From positions 1-46,314 of the forward strand of contig NZ_BBNN01000049.1 in assembly GCF_000829695.1 (NCBI RefSeq): 46,314 nucleotides of DNA, written 5' to 3'. This DNA is from Streptomyces sp. NBRC 110035 (GTDB taxonomy: Bacteria > Actinomycetota > Actinomycetes > Streptomycetales > Streptomycetaceae). The notes below the pieces were generated by a model. That model was not told the DNA's origin and searched no databases. It was given only the letters and a program-made list of their open reading frames with translations. Positions within the stretch are counted from its first letter, which is position 1. Each line of letters opens with the position of its first letter. The position numbers and the translations under genes were made by a program. Shown here piece after piece: positions 25,709 to 33,816 of the stretch.

Positions 25709-28700
25709 GCCGCTGGCCGTCCGTCGTCCCGCGCCGCGGCGGCAGGTCCGGTACGGGGCGCGGAACCCGGCGCCCCGCCGCCGAGCCGCACGGCGGCGCC
25801 GGAGACCGGGGGGCCGTCGGTGCCCCGCCCGTCGAGGACGTCGACGGCGTCCTGCTGGTCCGCTCGGTCGACGACGACTCCTTCCCGCTGGACACCCTGC
25901 TCGAAGTGGCGGGCGCCGTCGGCACGGAGGAGGACGTCGTCACGGTGGTCGTCGGCTCCGCCGCCGGAGGCGGACCCGCCGGTGCCGAGCACTGGGCGCG
26001 GCTCGGTGCCCTGCTGGACACCCTTCGTTCGCAGGGCACCGACCGGGTCCGGCTCGTCATGCCCGGCGCCGGGGACGACCGGCCCGAGCGGCCCAGCGTC
26101 GCCCGCCGGATCGCCGACGCCTGGGAACTGGAGGTCATCGCCCCGGACGGGACCGTACTGGTCACCCCCGGCGGCGTGCTCTTCGTCCACGGCACCGCCC
26201 GCCCCGGACCCGGATGGTGGCGGTTCGCGCCCGGCGAGGCACCCCGCAGGCTGGGCCCGCGTGCCCCCGCTCCCGCATGGCAGGAGGCGCTGGGCCGGGT
26301 GCCCGTGCGCACCACCGGCGGCTGCGTGGTGGACCGGATACCGGCGGGCGTGGTGATCCGCCCGGCCGAGGCCCCCGGCCCGGCCCCCGACGACCTGTGC
26401 TTCGCGGTACCCGTCGACTTCGAACGTCCCACGGTCCTGGTCGGTGCCCCGCAGGCGGAGGACGTCGCGGCCGACGAGGTGGCCGCCGTGCTCGCGACCC
26501 TGCCCGTGGCCCAGCGCTCCCGTGTCCGGCTCGCGCCGGGCGGCCGACGCGACCTGCTGCGGCTCGGCCAGTCCGTCGCCGACCTGCTGGGCGCCGAGAT
26601 CGAGGTGCTCACCGGCCTGCCGCTGATCGCCGACCACGCACCGCCCGGAACGGACCCCCGGCCGACCCTGGTGGGACGGGACGGCAGGCCGAGCTGGCAG
26701 CCGTTCGTGTCCGCCGTGGTCTGCGGGCCCACCGACGCCGAGGGCCGTACGCCCGCTCCCCGGCCGGTGGCCACCCACATGCCCGACTGGATCCTCGGCG
26801 GCACCGAACCGGGGACCGTACGGCTGACGGACCGCTGGCAGGCCACCGTCACCCGGGCCGGACTCGCCCTGTGGGCACCGGACGGCCCGCGTCCCGGACC
26901 GGTGGGCCCGGCCGTGGACCCGGAGGTGTGCGCCATCGAACTGGGCATGCCCGGCCAGCCGTTGGACGGCTCCCTGCTGCCCGCGCTGTCCCGGCTGCTG
27001 CGCGGCCTCGGCGCCGACACCCGGGCACGGGCCACCCTGCTGGTGCGCGGCCGGCTCGTGGGCGGCGACGGCGAACTGCGCAGGCTGGCCGCCGAACACG
27101 GCGTGCCGGGCATCCGCTACGTCACCGCCGCACGCCGCGCGGGCGCCGGTACCGCGGCCCGCCGCCCCGGCACGGCCCCGGCCGGGGTGCCCGGGGAACG
27201 TGCCTCCGCCGCGGCGGCGGTGCCCCCGCCGGACCTCCGGCTCACCTCCTTGCCGACACCCTCGCAGGCCGGACGCCGGCCCGGTCCCGGTCCCGGTCCC
27301 GGGCCGGAGGGCGGCCAAGTGGCAACGGCCGGAGCGGCCGCAGCTCCGGCCGTGGCTCCGGCGAGCGGCAGGCCGCTCGGCCGCCCCGCACCCGGCTCCA
27401 CCGCCAAGTCGTCCCACCCGTCCGGAGGTTCACGGTTGGGTGAGGACACGGGTCGTTCCGGTGGCACCCCTGGACGGACGACGCCGGAAACCGCCCCGAA
27501 CGGCGGCACCGGGACAGGAACGGCAGGGGGCGACAGCAAGCCGGTCGTTCCCTCCGGTGGTTCACGTGCCGGTGAGGGCGGGGGCCGTGATGGTGGCGGG
27601 TCCGGGGCCGGTGCGGGGCCGGGTGGGCGTACGGCGTCCGGGGCCGGTGCGGTGCCGGGTGGGGGGTCCGGTGGGGACGGCGAGGTTCTGGCCGGGGGGC
27701 GGGTGCCTGAGGTCGAGCAGGCTGTTCCGGCCGGTGGGACGGCCCGTGCGGCGTCGGAGCCCGAGGCCGGCGGCAGCCGGGCCGCACCCCCGGGGACCGA
27801 CGCCGAGGGCATGGTCACGGAAACGGGCACGGGTGCGGGCACCGGCGAGGCGTCGCGCGGCGCCGGAACCGGTCGCAGGGCGCCGCAGGCCGAGACACGG
27901 CCGTCGTCCGCTTCGGCGCCGGCTCCCGAGGTGTCGCCGGGCCCCGCCGCGCCGGCGTCCGGGACCGGGGCCGGGATCCCGGGTACCCCGCCCCCGCAGG
28001 CCGCCCCGATGCCGGGCGCCGCGCCTGCCCCGGCCGCCCCGAAGCCCCCGCCCCGCCAAGCGCGTACCGCGCACCTCCCCTTCGTCCCCGGGCATGTCAG
28101 CGGGGCCGCCGAGCGGGCCGCGTTCCGGGAGTTCGCGGCGGGGGTCTGGGAAGCGCACGCCGCCGCGGTCTCCCGGCTGCTCACCCGGATGCCCGCGCTG
28201 CGCGGCCACGAGCTGGAGGCCGCGCGGATCGACCTCGTCGCGGCGCACGCCTACCTCACCGCCGAGGAGGGGCCGTTGCACCATCGCGAGCTGATCCGGG
28301 ACCTGCACTCCGGCGAGGGCCGCCTGCTGCCCTACGCCGGATGCCTGGCATCCGCCCTGCGGCGGCTGCCCTCCTACCGCGGAGTGGCACTGCGCGGCGG
28401 GGACCCCGCCGGGCCCGAGCCCGGGGTCGGCACGCTGCTGCAGGACCCCGGCCCGGTCAGCGCGCTGGCCGGAACCCCGGCGCTCCCCGCCGGGGCCGCC
28501 GTACGGTACGCGATCTGGTCCGTCACAGGCCGCAAGGTACGGCAACTGACCGACCGGCCCACCGGATCCGCACGGACGAACGAAGAGATCGTCTTCGTAC
28601 CGGGGACCGGCTTCCGGGTGCTGGGGGTACGGACCGTGCCCGCAGGCCCCTCGGTGGTGCTGCTCCGTGAGCTCCCCGGGAACGCGACCGCCTACATGGA

Positions 28701-28836
28701 CGGGTCGGAGGAACTGAGCGGACTGGACCTGAAGGCGCTCGCGCACCTCGAGGAGACGCTCTCCAGGGAGGACCGCGTCGGCGGGGGCCGGGGCTGGCCG
28801 GAACGCTGCACCGGGCCCGTGGGCCAGGACGGGTAG
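25705..28836 (+). CDS. large multidomain T7SS-locus protein: three alpha/beta repeats, disordered linker, ADP-ribosyltransferase-like C-terminus
   Basis: This 1,043-residue protein is of unknown function. Residues 78-150, 240-304 and 405-475 look like three copies of one alpha/beta module (for example VLLVRSV...TDRVRLVMPG, PTVLVGAP...SRVRLAPGG, CAIELGMPG...RATLLVRG), separated by segments with GWWRFAPGE and VRLTDRWQATVTRAGLAL. Residues 480-790 are Gly/Pro/Ala-rich and disordered. The last 250 residues follow the R-S-E ADP-ribosyltransferase plan: LPSYRGVALRG (Arg892), RYAIWSVTGRKVRQL, TNEEIVFVPGTGFRVLGV (Glu961) and VVLLRELPG. The STS segment reads PVSAL and the ExE motif is NEE, so catalysis is doubtful. 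There is no signal peptide. It is coupled to the SseB-like gene. Confidence 0.8.
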   Translation: MSRWPSVVPRRGGRSGTGRGTRRPAAEPHGGAGDRGAVGAPPVEDVDGVLLVRSVDDDSFPLDTLLEVAGAVGTEEDVVTVVVGSAAGGGPAGAEHWARLGALLDTLRSQGTDRVRLVMPGAGDDRPERPSVARRIADAWELEVIAPDGTVLVTPGGVLFVHGTARPGPGWWRFAPGEAPRRLGPRAPAPAWQEALGRVPVRTTGGCVVDRIPAGVVIRPAEAPGPAPDDLCFAVPVDFERPTVLVGAPQAEDVAADEVAAVLATLPVAQRSRVRLAPGGRRDLLRLGQSVADLLGAEIEVLTGLPLIADHAPPGTDPRPTLVGRDGRPSWQPFVSAVVCGPTDAEGRTPAPRPVATHMPDWILGGTEPGTVRLTDRWQATVTRAGLALWAPDGPRPGPVGPAVDPEVCAIELGMPGQPLDGSLLPALSRLLRGLGADTRARATLLVRGRLVGGDGELRRLAAEHGVPGIRYVTAARRAGAGTAARRPGTAPAGVPGERASAAAAVPPPDLRLTSLPTPSQAGRRPGPGPGPGPEGGQVATAGAAAAPAVAPASGRPLGRPAPGSTAKSSHPSGGSRLGEDTGRSGGTPGRTTPETAPNGGTGTGTAGGDSKPVVPSGGSRAGEGGGRDGGGSGAGAGPGGRTASGAGAVPGGGSGGDGEVLAGGRVPEVEQAVPAGGTARAASEPEAGGSRAAPPGTDAEGMVTETGTGAGTGEASRGAGTGRRAPQAETRPSSASAPAPEVSPGPAAPASGTGAGIPGTPPPQAAPMPGAAPAPAAPKPPPRQARTAHLPFVPGHVSGAAERAAFREFAAGVWEAHAAAVSRLLTRMPALRGHELEAARIDLVAAHAYLTAEEGPLHHRELIRDLHSGEGRLLPYAGCLASALRRLPSYRGVALRGGDPAGPEPGVGTLLQDPGPVSALAGTPALPAGAAVRYAIWSVTGRKVRQLTDRPTGSARTNEEIVFVPGTGFRVLGVRTVPAGPSVVLLRELPGNATAYMDGSEELSGLDLKALAHLEETLSREDRVGGGRGWPERCTGPVGQDG

Positions 28837-28930
28837 CGACGGGCGACGGGTGACGCGTGGGGAACCACTCCACCCGGTCGGCCCACGGACAGAGATCACC
28901 ACCGATCACGTACACAGTCCAAGGAGAATG

Positions 28931-30268
28931 ATGACAAGCAGCCAGAACCGGTCGTCCCCGGACGGGCCGGAGCGAGAACCCCATGCCACGGGCGCTTCGT
29001 CCGTCCGCCGGGCGGTGTCCCTGGGCCCGGCCGTGGCCGACCCGGGCGCGATGCTGGCGCCCGCCGCACGGCCGTCCGCCGTCCCGGCGAGCGGTACGGG
29101 CGCCCATGAGGGAAACGGAGGCGACGAGAGCAACAAGAGCGAGGCGGCACCCGCGCAGTCCGCCGCAGCGGGCGCCACGGGCACCACGGCCGCGGAACCG
29201 ACCACGACGGCCGACCCCTCCTCCTCCTCCTCCACCACCACCACCGCGACGACCGCGGTCACGACGGCCACCGCCGGCACGGCCGCCGCGCTCGCCGCGC
29301 AGCCGCAGGCGCGCGCGCAGGCGGCCCCGGAGGCCGAGGGTTCGGCTCGCGGCATGGCGGCAGCCGGTGGTGCGGCGGGCGCAGCCGGTGCGGCTGCCGC
29401 GGGCGGGGCGGGCGAACCGCCCTCCGGTAAGCCGAAGAAACCGCTGCTCGCCGCCGCCGGTATCGCCGGCGCCGTCCTGCTCGCCGTGCCGCTGCTGATC
29501 TGGGCCACGGACGACGGCAAGACGAAGAAGGACAGCGTGGAGGTGGCCGCAGGTTCCGACACCCTGCTCGACGAGGAGCCCCTGGACGTGCCGAAGGGCG
29601 CGTACGCCCCGGCCGAACCCTCGCCGGAGCCGTCGACCGAGAAGCCCGCGGCCAAACCGGCCCCCGTCGTCAAGGCACCCGTACCGGTGCTGACGTCGGC
29701 GCCGCCCCGTGAGCCGGTCGAGAAGAAGGAGACGGAGAAGAAGGCGGAGACGGTGGAGAAGGCGGAGACGGTGGAGGCGAAGAAGGCCGAGGAGAACCCG
29801 CCGCCCAAGCTCCCGGGGAACACCGCCGGGGCCGCCGTCCAGCGTCTCGCCGCGGCGAACCCGGGCCGGCACATCTGCTACCGGGCCTATGTCAAGGACA
29901 TCGGCTGGCAGACCCCGCGGTGCGACGGAGCCGTCGCGGGTGTCCAGGGCAAGGGCATCAAGGCCCTGAACATCGCGGTGTCGGGGACCAAGGGTCTGTC
30001 CGCCAACGAGTTCATCCAGAAGGACGGATGGACGACCAAGTGGGAGAGCGTGGCCAACGGCATCGACCTGGTCCTGGGAAGCTCCAGTCAGAGCGCGCCG
30101 AACATCAGCGGCTTCACCATCGACGTCGGTGAGGGCCACGTCTGCCAGAACCACCGCGTCGGCGGGCACGACTGGGGCGGCCTGGCGTGCGACACGGTCG
30201 ACCCGTGGGTTTTCGGCGGATCGACGGAGCCGCACCTCTGGCTGGAAGTCGTCCGGTTCACCGTGTGA
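28931..30268 (+). CDS. single-pass membrane protein with extracellular ChW (hydrophobic W) domain
   Basis: A 445-residue protein with a disordered Ala/Thr-rich cytosolic half, one membrane helix (PLLAAAGIAGAVLLAVPLLI, about residues 171-192), a Pro/Lys/Glu-rich stalk and a C-terminal domain. The domain has YRAYVKDIGWQTPRCDG and VQGKGIKALNIAVSG, which is the ChW repeat pattern, and DGWTTKWESVANGIDLVLG as a possible second, weaker copy. ChW repeats are known from surface proteins of clostridia and streptomycetes and are thought to mediate surface interactions. ATG 28931 is preferred over the adjacent ATG 28928 because AAGGAG is then correctly spaced. Its position suggests an accessory of the secretion machine or an adhesin. 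Confidence 0.75.
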   Translation: MTSSQNRSSPDGPEREPHATGASSVRRAVSLGPAVADPGAMLAPAARPSAVPASGTGAHEGNGGDESNKSEAAPAQSAAAGATGTTAAEPTTTADPSSSSSTTTTATTAVTTATAGTAAALAAQPQARAQAAPEAEGSARGMAAAGGAAGAAGAAAAGGAGEPPSGKPKKPLLAAAGIAGAVLLAVPLLIWATDDGKTKKDSVEVAAGSDTLLDEEPLDVPKGAYAPAEPSPEPSTEKPAAKPAPVVKAPVPVLTSAPPREPVEKKETEKKAETVEKAETVEAKKAEENPPPKLPGNTAGAAVQRLAAANPGRHICYRAYVKDIGWQTPRCDGAVAGVQGKGIKALNIAVSGTKGLSANEFIQKDGWTTKWESVANGIDLVLGSSSQSAPNISGFTIDVGEGHVCQNHRVGGHDWGGLACDTVDPWVFGGSTEPHLWLEVVRFTV

Positions 30269-30294
30269 GCGGGATGTGAGGGGTTTGACAGACA

Positions 30295-30335
30295 GGCGAA
30301 CGCCCGCCGGTGTGTTCCTCCGGCGGGCGTTCGCC
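30295..30335. terminator. 16-bp hairpin between convergent genes
   Basis: Arms 30295-30310 and 30320-30335 pair perfectly around a nine-base loop. The hairpin lies between the stop of the ChW protein gene and the stop of the convergent beta-helix/AAA gene, so it can serve both. Confidence 0.8.
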
Positions 30336-30364
30336 CTCACCTCACCGCGCGGCCGGACGCGACC

Positions 30365-33300
30365 TCACAGGGCGGCCTGCTGCCGCCGCGCGGGCGGCAG
30401 GTCCTCGGGCAGCAGCGTGGTGAGGTCGGCGAGGCTCGGCGACCGGAGCCCGCCCAGTCTGCGGGCCTGGCTGGTCATCATGGACTCCAGCAGTTGCCGG
30501 GCGAGCCGGGCGTTGCCGAAGGACCGGTCGCGCGGGATGGCGTCCACATGGGCGCGCAGCGCCGCGAGGGTGTCGTCGGCGCACTCGTACCCGGAGGAGG
30601 CCGCGTGCCGGGACACGATGGTGACCAGCTCGTCCGTGCTGTAGTCCTCGAACTGCACGTACTTGGAGAACCGCGAGGTCAGACCGGGGTTCGAGGCGAG
30701 GAAGCGCTCCATCTCCTCGGTGTATCCGGCGACCACGACCACGATCTCGTCGCGGTGGTCCTCCATCAGTTTCAGCAGGGTGTCGACGGCTTCGCGGCCG
30801 AAGTCGTTGGAGGACCCCTCGGGGGTGAGGGTGTAGGCCTCGTCGATGAACAGCACGCCGCCCAGCGCGCCCGTGAAGACCTCCTTGGTGCGGGCCGCGG
30901 TGTGGCCGACGTACTGGCCCACCAGGTCCGCCCGCGCCACCTCCACCAGGGAGGCGCGGGGGAGCACCCCCAGCGAGTGCAGGAGCCTGGCGTAGAGCCG
31001 GGCGACGGTGGTCTTGCCGGTGCCGGGCGGCCCGCTGAAGACCAGGTGGTTGCTGATCCGGGGGGCGGGCAGCCCCGCCGCGATCCTCTGCCGGGCGTTG
31101 GACAGCAGGCTCACCAGGTCGGTGACCTCCCGTTTCACGGCGCCGAGGCCCACCATGGCGTCGAGTTCGGCCATCGGGTCGACCGCGTCGTCCCCGGTCC
31201 GTCCCGTGCCGCCGTCGCCTCCGACGGCCGCCGCCTCCTCGTCCCCGACGTCCTGCGGCAGCAGCAGCGTCAGGTCGTTCTCGGCCGGGTCCGCCATCGC
31301 CGCGAGGCGGAACGCCTGCCGGTCCACCATGTCCTCGAACACCCCGCGGGCCGCACGGCCGTTGCCGAAGGAGGCGTCGCGCGTCATCGCCTCGAAGCGT
31401 ACGGACAGGGCCTGACGGGTCAGCGGCCCGAGCTCGAACCGGTGCTGGGCGCACATGGACTCGGTGATGGTCACCAGCTCGTCCACCGCGTAGTTGTCGA
31501 ACTCGATGGTGCGGGTGAAACGGGAGGCGAGACCCGGGTTGGCGGACAGGAACGACTCCATCTGTTCGGAGTATCCGGCCGCCACCACGACCACGTCGTC
31601 GCGGTGGTCCTCCATCAGTTTCAGCAGGGTGTCGACGGCTTCGCGGCCGAAGTCGTTGGAGGAGCCCTCCGGGGTGAGGGTGTAGGCCTCGTCGATGAAC
31701 AGCACGCCGCCCAGCGCGCTGGTGAACGCCTCGGTGGTCTTGATGGCCGTACCGCCGATGATCTGGGCGACGAGGTCGGCGCGGGCGACCTCCACCAGGT
31801 GACCGCTGCGCAGTACGCCGAGGTCCGCCAGGATGCCGCCGTAGAGGCGGGCGACGGTGGTCTTGCCGGTGCCGGGCGGCCCGGCGAAGATCAGATGCCG
31901 GCTCATCGACGGCACCGGCATGCCGAGCCGGCGGCGGCGCTCCGCGAGCTGGTTCAGGTTGACCAGCGTGTTCACCTGGTGCTTGACGTTGTCCAGTCCG
32001 ATGAGCGCCTCCAGTTCGGCCAGCGGACTCTGCGGCCCCGACTCCTTGCCGGAGCCGCCCGCGCCGCCGTCCTCGCCGTCCAGATCGGCGCTCTCGCCCC
32101 AACTGTCCGCAAGACCGTTGTCCGCGCTGGTCAGCAGGTCGACCGAGAGCCGCTCGCTCGCACGGCTCTGGCGCAGGCCCGCGCCGCGGTTGTCGCGCAC
32201 CACGCACCGGGTGACGTCCACCGGCTCGGCGCTGTCGATCCGTACGCCGTCGCCCGTGCTGCCGACGACCTCGCATCCGATGAGCGCTGCCCGGCCGCCG
32301 CGCGCCACCTGGATGCCGTGGGCCTTCGCACCGATCACCCTGACCCGCTCCAGGGTGATCTCCGCGCCGTCCCGCACGGTGATGCCCGCGTCGGCGCTGT
32401 CGTTGACCTCGCAGTCCCGCAGGACGCCCCGGCCGCGCTCGCCGACGACGACACCCGAGCGGGCGGCGGAGGTCAGCACGGTGTCGCTGACCTCGGGGTC
32501 GGAGTCGTCGTCGATGCTCAGGCCGCAGCCGCCCGCGGACTCGACCTCGCAGTGCTCCAGCCGGCCGCGGCCGTCGTCGGTGATCTCGATGCCGTGGCCG
32601 CCCGCCCCGACCACCCGGGCCCGGCGCAGCAGGGGGTTGGCGGCGGAACGCACCGCGATGCCGACGCCCGCCGCGTCCAGCACCTCCAGACGGTCGAACT
32701 CGGCCGTGGAGTCGTCCGCGAGGAGCACCGCCCCGCCGGTGTCGGCGCAGTCGCTGACCACGGTGTCCCGCAGCAGTGGGGCACTGCCCTCGACGACACG
32801 GATCGCGGCCTCCGTGGAACTGTGGAACGCGCAGCCCTCCATGGTGCCGCGCGAGCGGTCCAGGACGAGCAGTCCGCTGTTCTTGGTGCGCCGGGTGACG
32901 CACCGGGCCAGCAGCGGGTCGGCACCGCCGGAGACGACGACGGCGCTCTGCGCGATGGACTCGAAGGTCGTCTCCTCGATCTCCGGCCGGGACATGCTCG
33001 ACACCAGCAGGCCCACCGAGGTGTGGTGGACGGTGCACCGCAGCACCCGGGTCGAGCTGTGGCCCTCCAGGGCGATGGCCGGCTTGTCGGTGCCGGAGAT
33101 GTCGCAGCCCTCCACGGTGCCCCTGGCCTCACCACTGGCGAGGACGCCGTTGGCCCGCGCGCCCCGGATGCGGCAGTCGCGCACCAGAGGCGAGGCCGTC
33201 TCGCCGATGACCACCGCGGACGTGCCGAAGTTCTCGAACACACAGTCCTCGACGATGCTTTCGCTCTCCGAGGAGTCGACGAGCCCCGCGCCGCCCGGGT

Positions 33301-33697
33301 TGCCGATCCGGCAGCCGCGGGCGGCCAGCGAGCCCTTGCCGCGCACCAGCAGCGCCGTCCAGCCCGCGCCGGTCACCGTGCAGCCGTCGAGGGCGGCCTG
33401 GCCTGCCGGCACGTCGACGACCGCCGCCTCCTTGTCGCGGCCCCGGATCGTGAGACCGCTGAGCATCACGGCGTCGGCCATGAGGCTGACGGCGGTGCCG
33501 CTCCGCGGGCAGAGTTCCACCGTGCCCGGCTCGCCCTCGCCGACGATCGTCACCCGGTTGCGGATGACGAGGTTCTCGGCGTAGCGGCCGGGACGCACCC
33601 GGATCACCGCCCCGGTGCGCGCCTGGGCCAGTGCCTCACCGATCGTCCGGTAGCCGTCCGACCGTTCCGGGTCGACCGTGAGTATGTGCCGTGCCAC
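30365..33697 (-). CDS. beta-helix / double AAA+ ATPase fusion (EccA-like)
   Basis: A 1,110-residue protein. Residues 1 to about 560 are a right-handed parallel beta-helix built of repeats such as PLVRDCRIRGARANGVLASG and GVLRDCEVNDSADAGITVRD. Then come two AAA+ domains of the CbxX/CfqX-EccA type: Walker A GPPGTGKTT with Lys612 and Lys895, and FIDEAYTLTPEGSSNDFGRE in both. EccA of mycobacterial ESX systems has a TPR domain and one such ATPase and acts in the cytosol on substrates; here a beta-helix replaces the TPR and the ATPase is doubled. The GTG at 33697 has AAGGAGG upstream. There is no signal peptide, so the helix is cytosolic. It diverges from mycosin. Confidence 0.9.
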   Translation of the reverse strand: MARHILTVDPERSDGYRTIGEALAQARTGAVIRVRPGRYAENLVIRNRVTIVGEGEPGTVELCPRSGTAVSLMADAVMLSGLTIRGRDKEAAVVDVPAGQAALDGCTVTGAGWTALLVRGKGSLAARGCRIGNPGGAGLVDSSESESIVEDCVFENFGTSAVVIGETASPLVRDCRIRGARANGVLASGEARGTVEGCDISGTDKPAIALEGHSSTRVLRCTVHHTSVGLLVSSMSRPEIEETTFESIAQSAVVVSGGADPLLARCVTRRTKNSGLLVLDRSRGTMEGCAFHSSTEAAIRVVEGSAPLLRDTVVSDCADTGGAVLLADDSTAEFDRLEVLDAAGVGIAVRSAANPLLRRARVVGAGGHGIEITDDGRGRLEHCEVESAGGCGLSIDDDSDPEVSDTVLTSAARSGVVVGERGRGVLRDCEVNDSADAGITVRDGAEITLERVRVIGAKAHGIQVARGGRAALIGCEVVGSTGDGVRIDSAEPVDVTRCVVRDNRGAGLRQSRASERLSVDLLTSADNGLADSWGESADLDGEDGGAGGSGKESGPQSPLAELEALIGLDNVKHQVNTLVNLNQLAERRRRLGMPVPSMSRHLIFAGPPGTGKTTVARLYGGILADLGVLRSGHLVEVARADLVAQIIGGTAIKTTEAFTSALGGVLFIDEAYTLTPEGSSNDFGREAVDTLLKLMEDHRDDVVVVAAGYSEQMESFLSANPGLASRFTRTIEFDNYAVDELVTITESMCAQHRFELGPLTRQALSVRFEAMTRDASFGNGRAARGVFEDMVDRQAFRLAAMADPAENDLTLLLPQDVGDEEAAAVGGDGGTGRTGDDAVDPMAELDAMVGLGAVKREVTDLVSLLSNARQRIAAGLPAPRISNHLVFSGPPGTGKTTVARLYARLLHSLGVLPRASLVEVARADLVGQYVGHTAARTKEVFTGALGGVLFIDEAYTLTPEGSSNDFGREAVDTLLKLMEDHRDEIVVVVAGYTEEMERFLASNPGLTSRFSKYVQFEDYSTDELVTIVSRHAASSGYECADDTLAALRAHVDAIPRDRSFGNARLARQLLESMMTSQARRLGGLRSPSLADLTTLLPEDLPPARRQQAAL
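30747..30869 (-). repeat. 123-bp block in AAA domain 2, nearly identical to 31596-31718
   Basis: Compared with the copy 849 bases away, only two bases differ over 123. It encodes the Walker B region through DTLLKLMEDHRD. The 849-base offset equals exactly 283 codons. Confidence 0.9.
31596..31718 (-). repeat. 123-bp block in AAA domain 1, partner of 30747-30869
   Basis: This is the first-domain copy of the near-identical block. Sequence on both sides diverges strongly at DNA level, apart from a second short conserved stretch over the Walker A motif (near 31,000-31,030 and 31,850-31,880). Confidence 0.9.
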
Positions 33698-33798
33698 GCG
33701 CCTCGAACCTCCTTGTGTTGCCGCGACTTCGACTCGCCGCGCCCGGGGCCTGTCCGGTGGATCAGGCCGTGGACGCGGCGTGCGCCCAAGCATGTCAT

Positions 33799-33813
33799 GT
33801 GCATATCATGCAC
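33799..33813. promoter_or_regulatory. AT-rich palindrome in the beta-helix/mycosin divergent promoter
   Basis: GTGCAT-ATC-ATGCAC forms a dyad, and GCATG (33790-33794) and CATGC (33816-33820) flank it almost symmetrically. The region is far less GC-rich than its surroundings and overlaps the possible start codons of the mycosin gene. It could be an operator for the adjacent divergent genes. Confidence 0.4.
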
Positions 33814-33816
33814 TTC

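Noticed and set aside
26214..27443. Alternative frames inside the 1,043-residue protein gene
   Set aside because: Arg/Pro/Gly-rich shadows; only the chosen frame gives repeated alpha/beta modules and an ordered C-terminus.
25705..28836. Polymorphic toxin with immunity partner
   Set aside because: The C-terminal ART-like domain lacks parts of the catalytic motifs, there is no WXG/LXG export domain on the same protein, and no small immunity-like gene follows.
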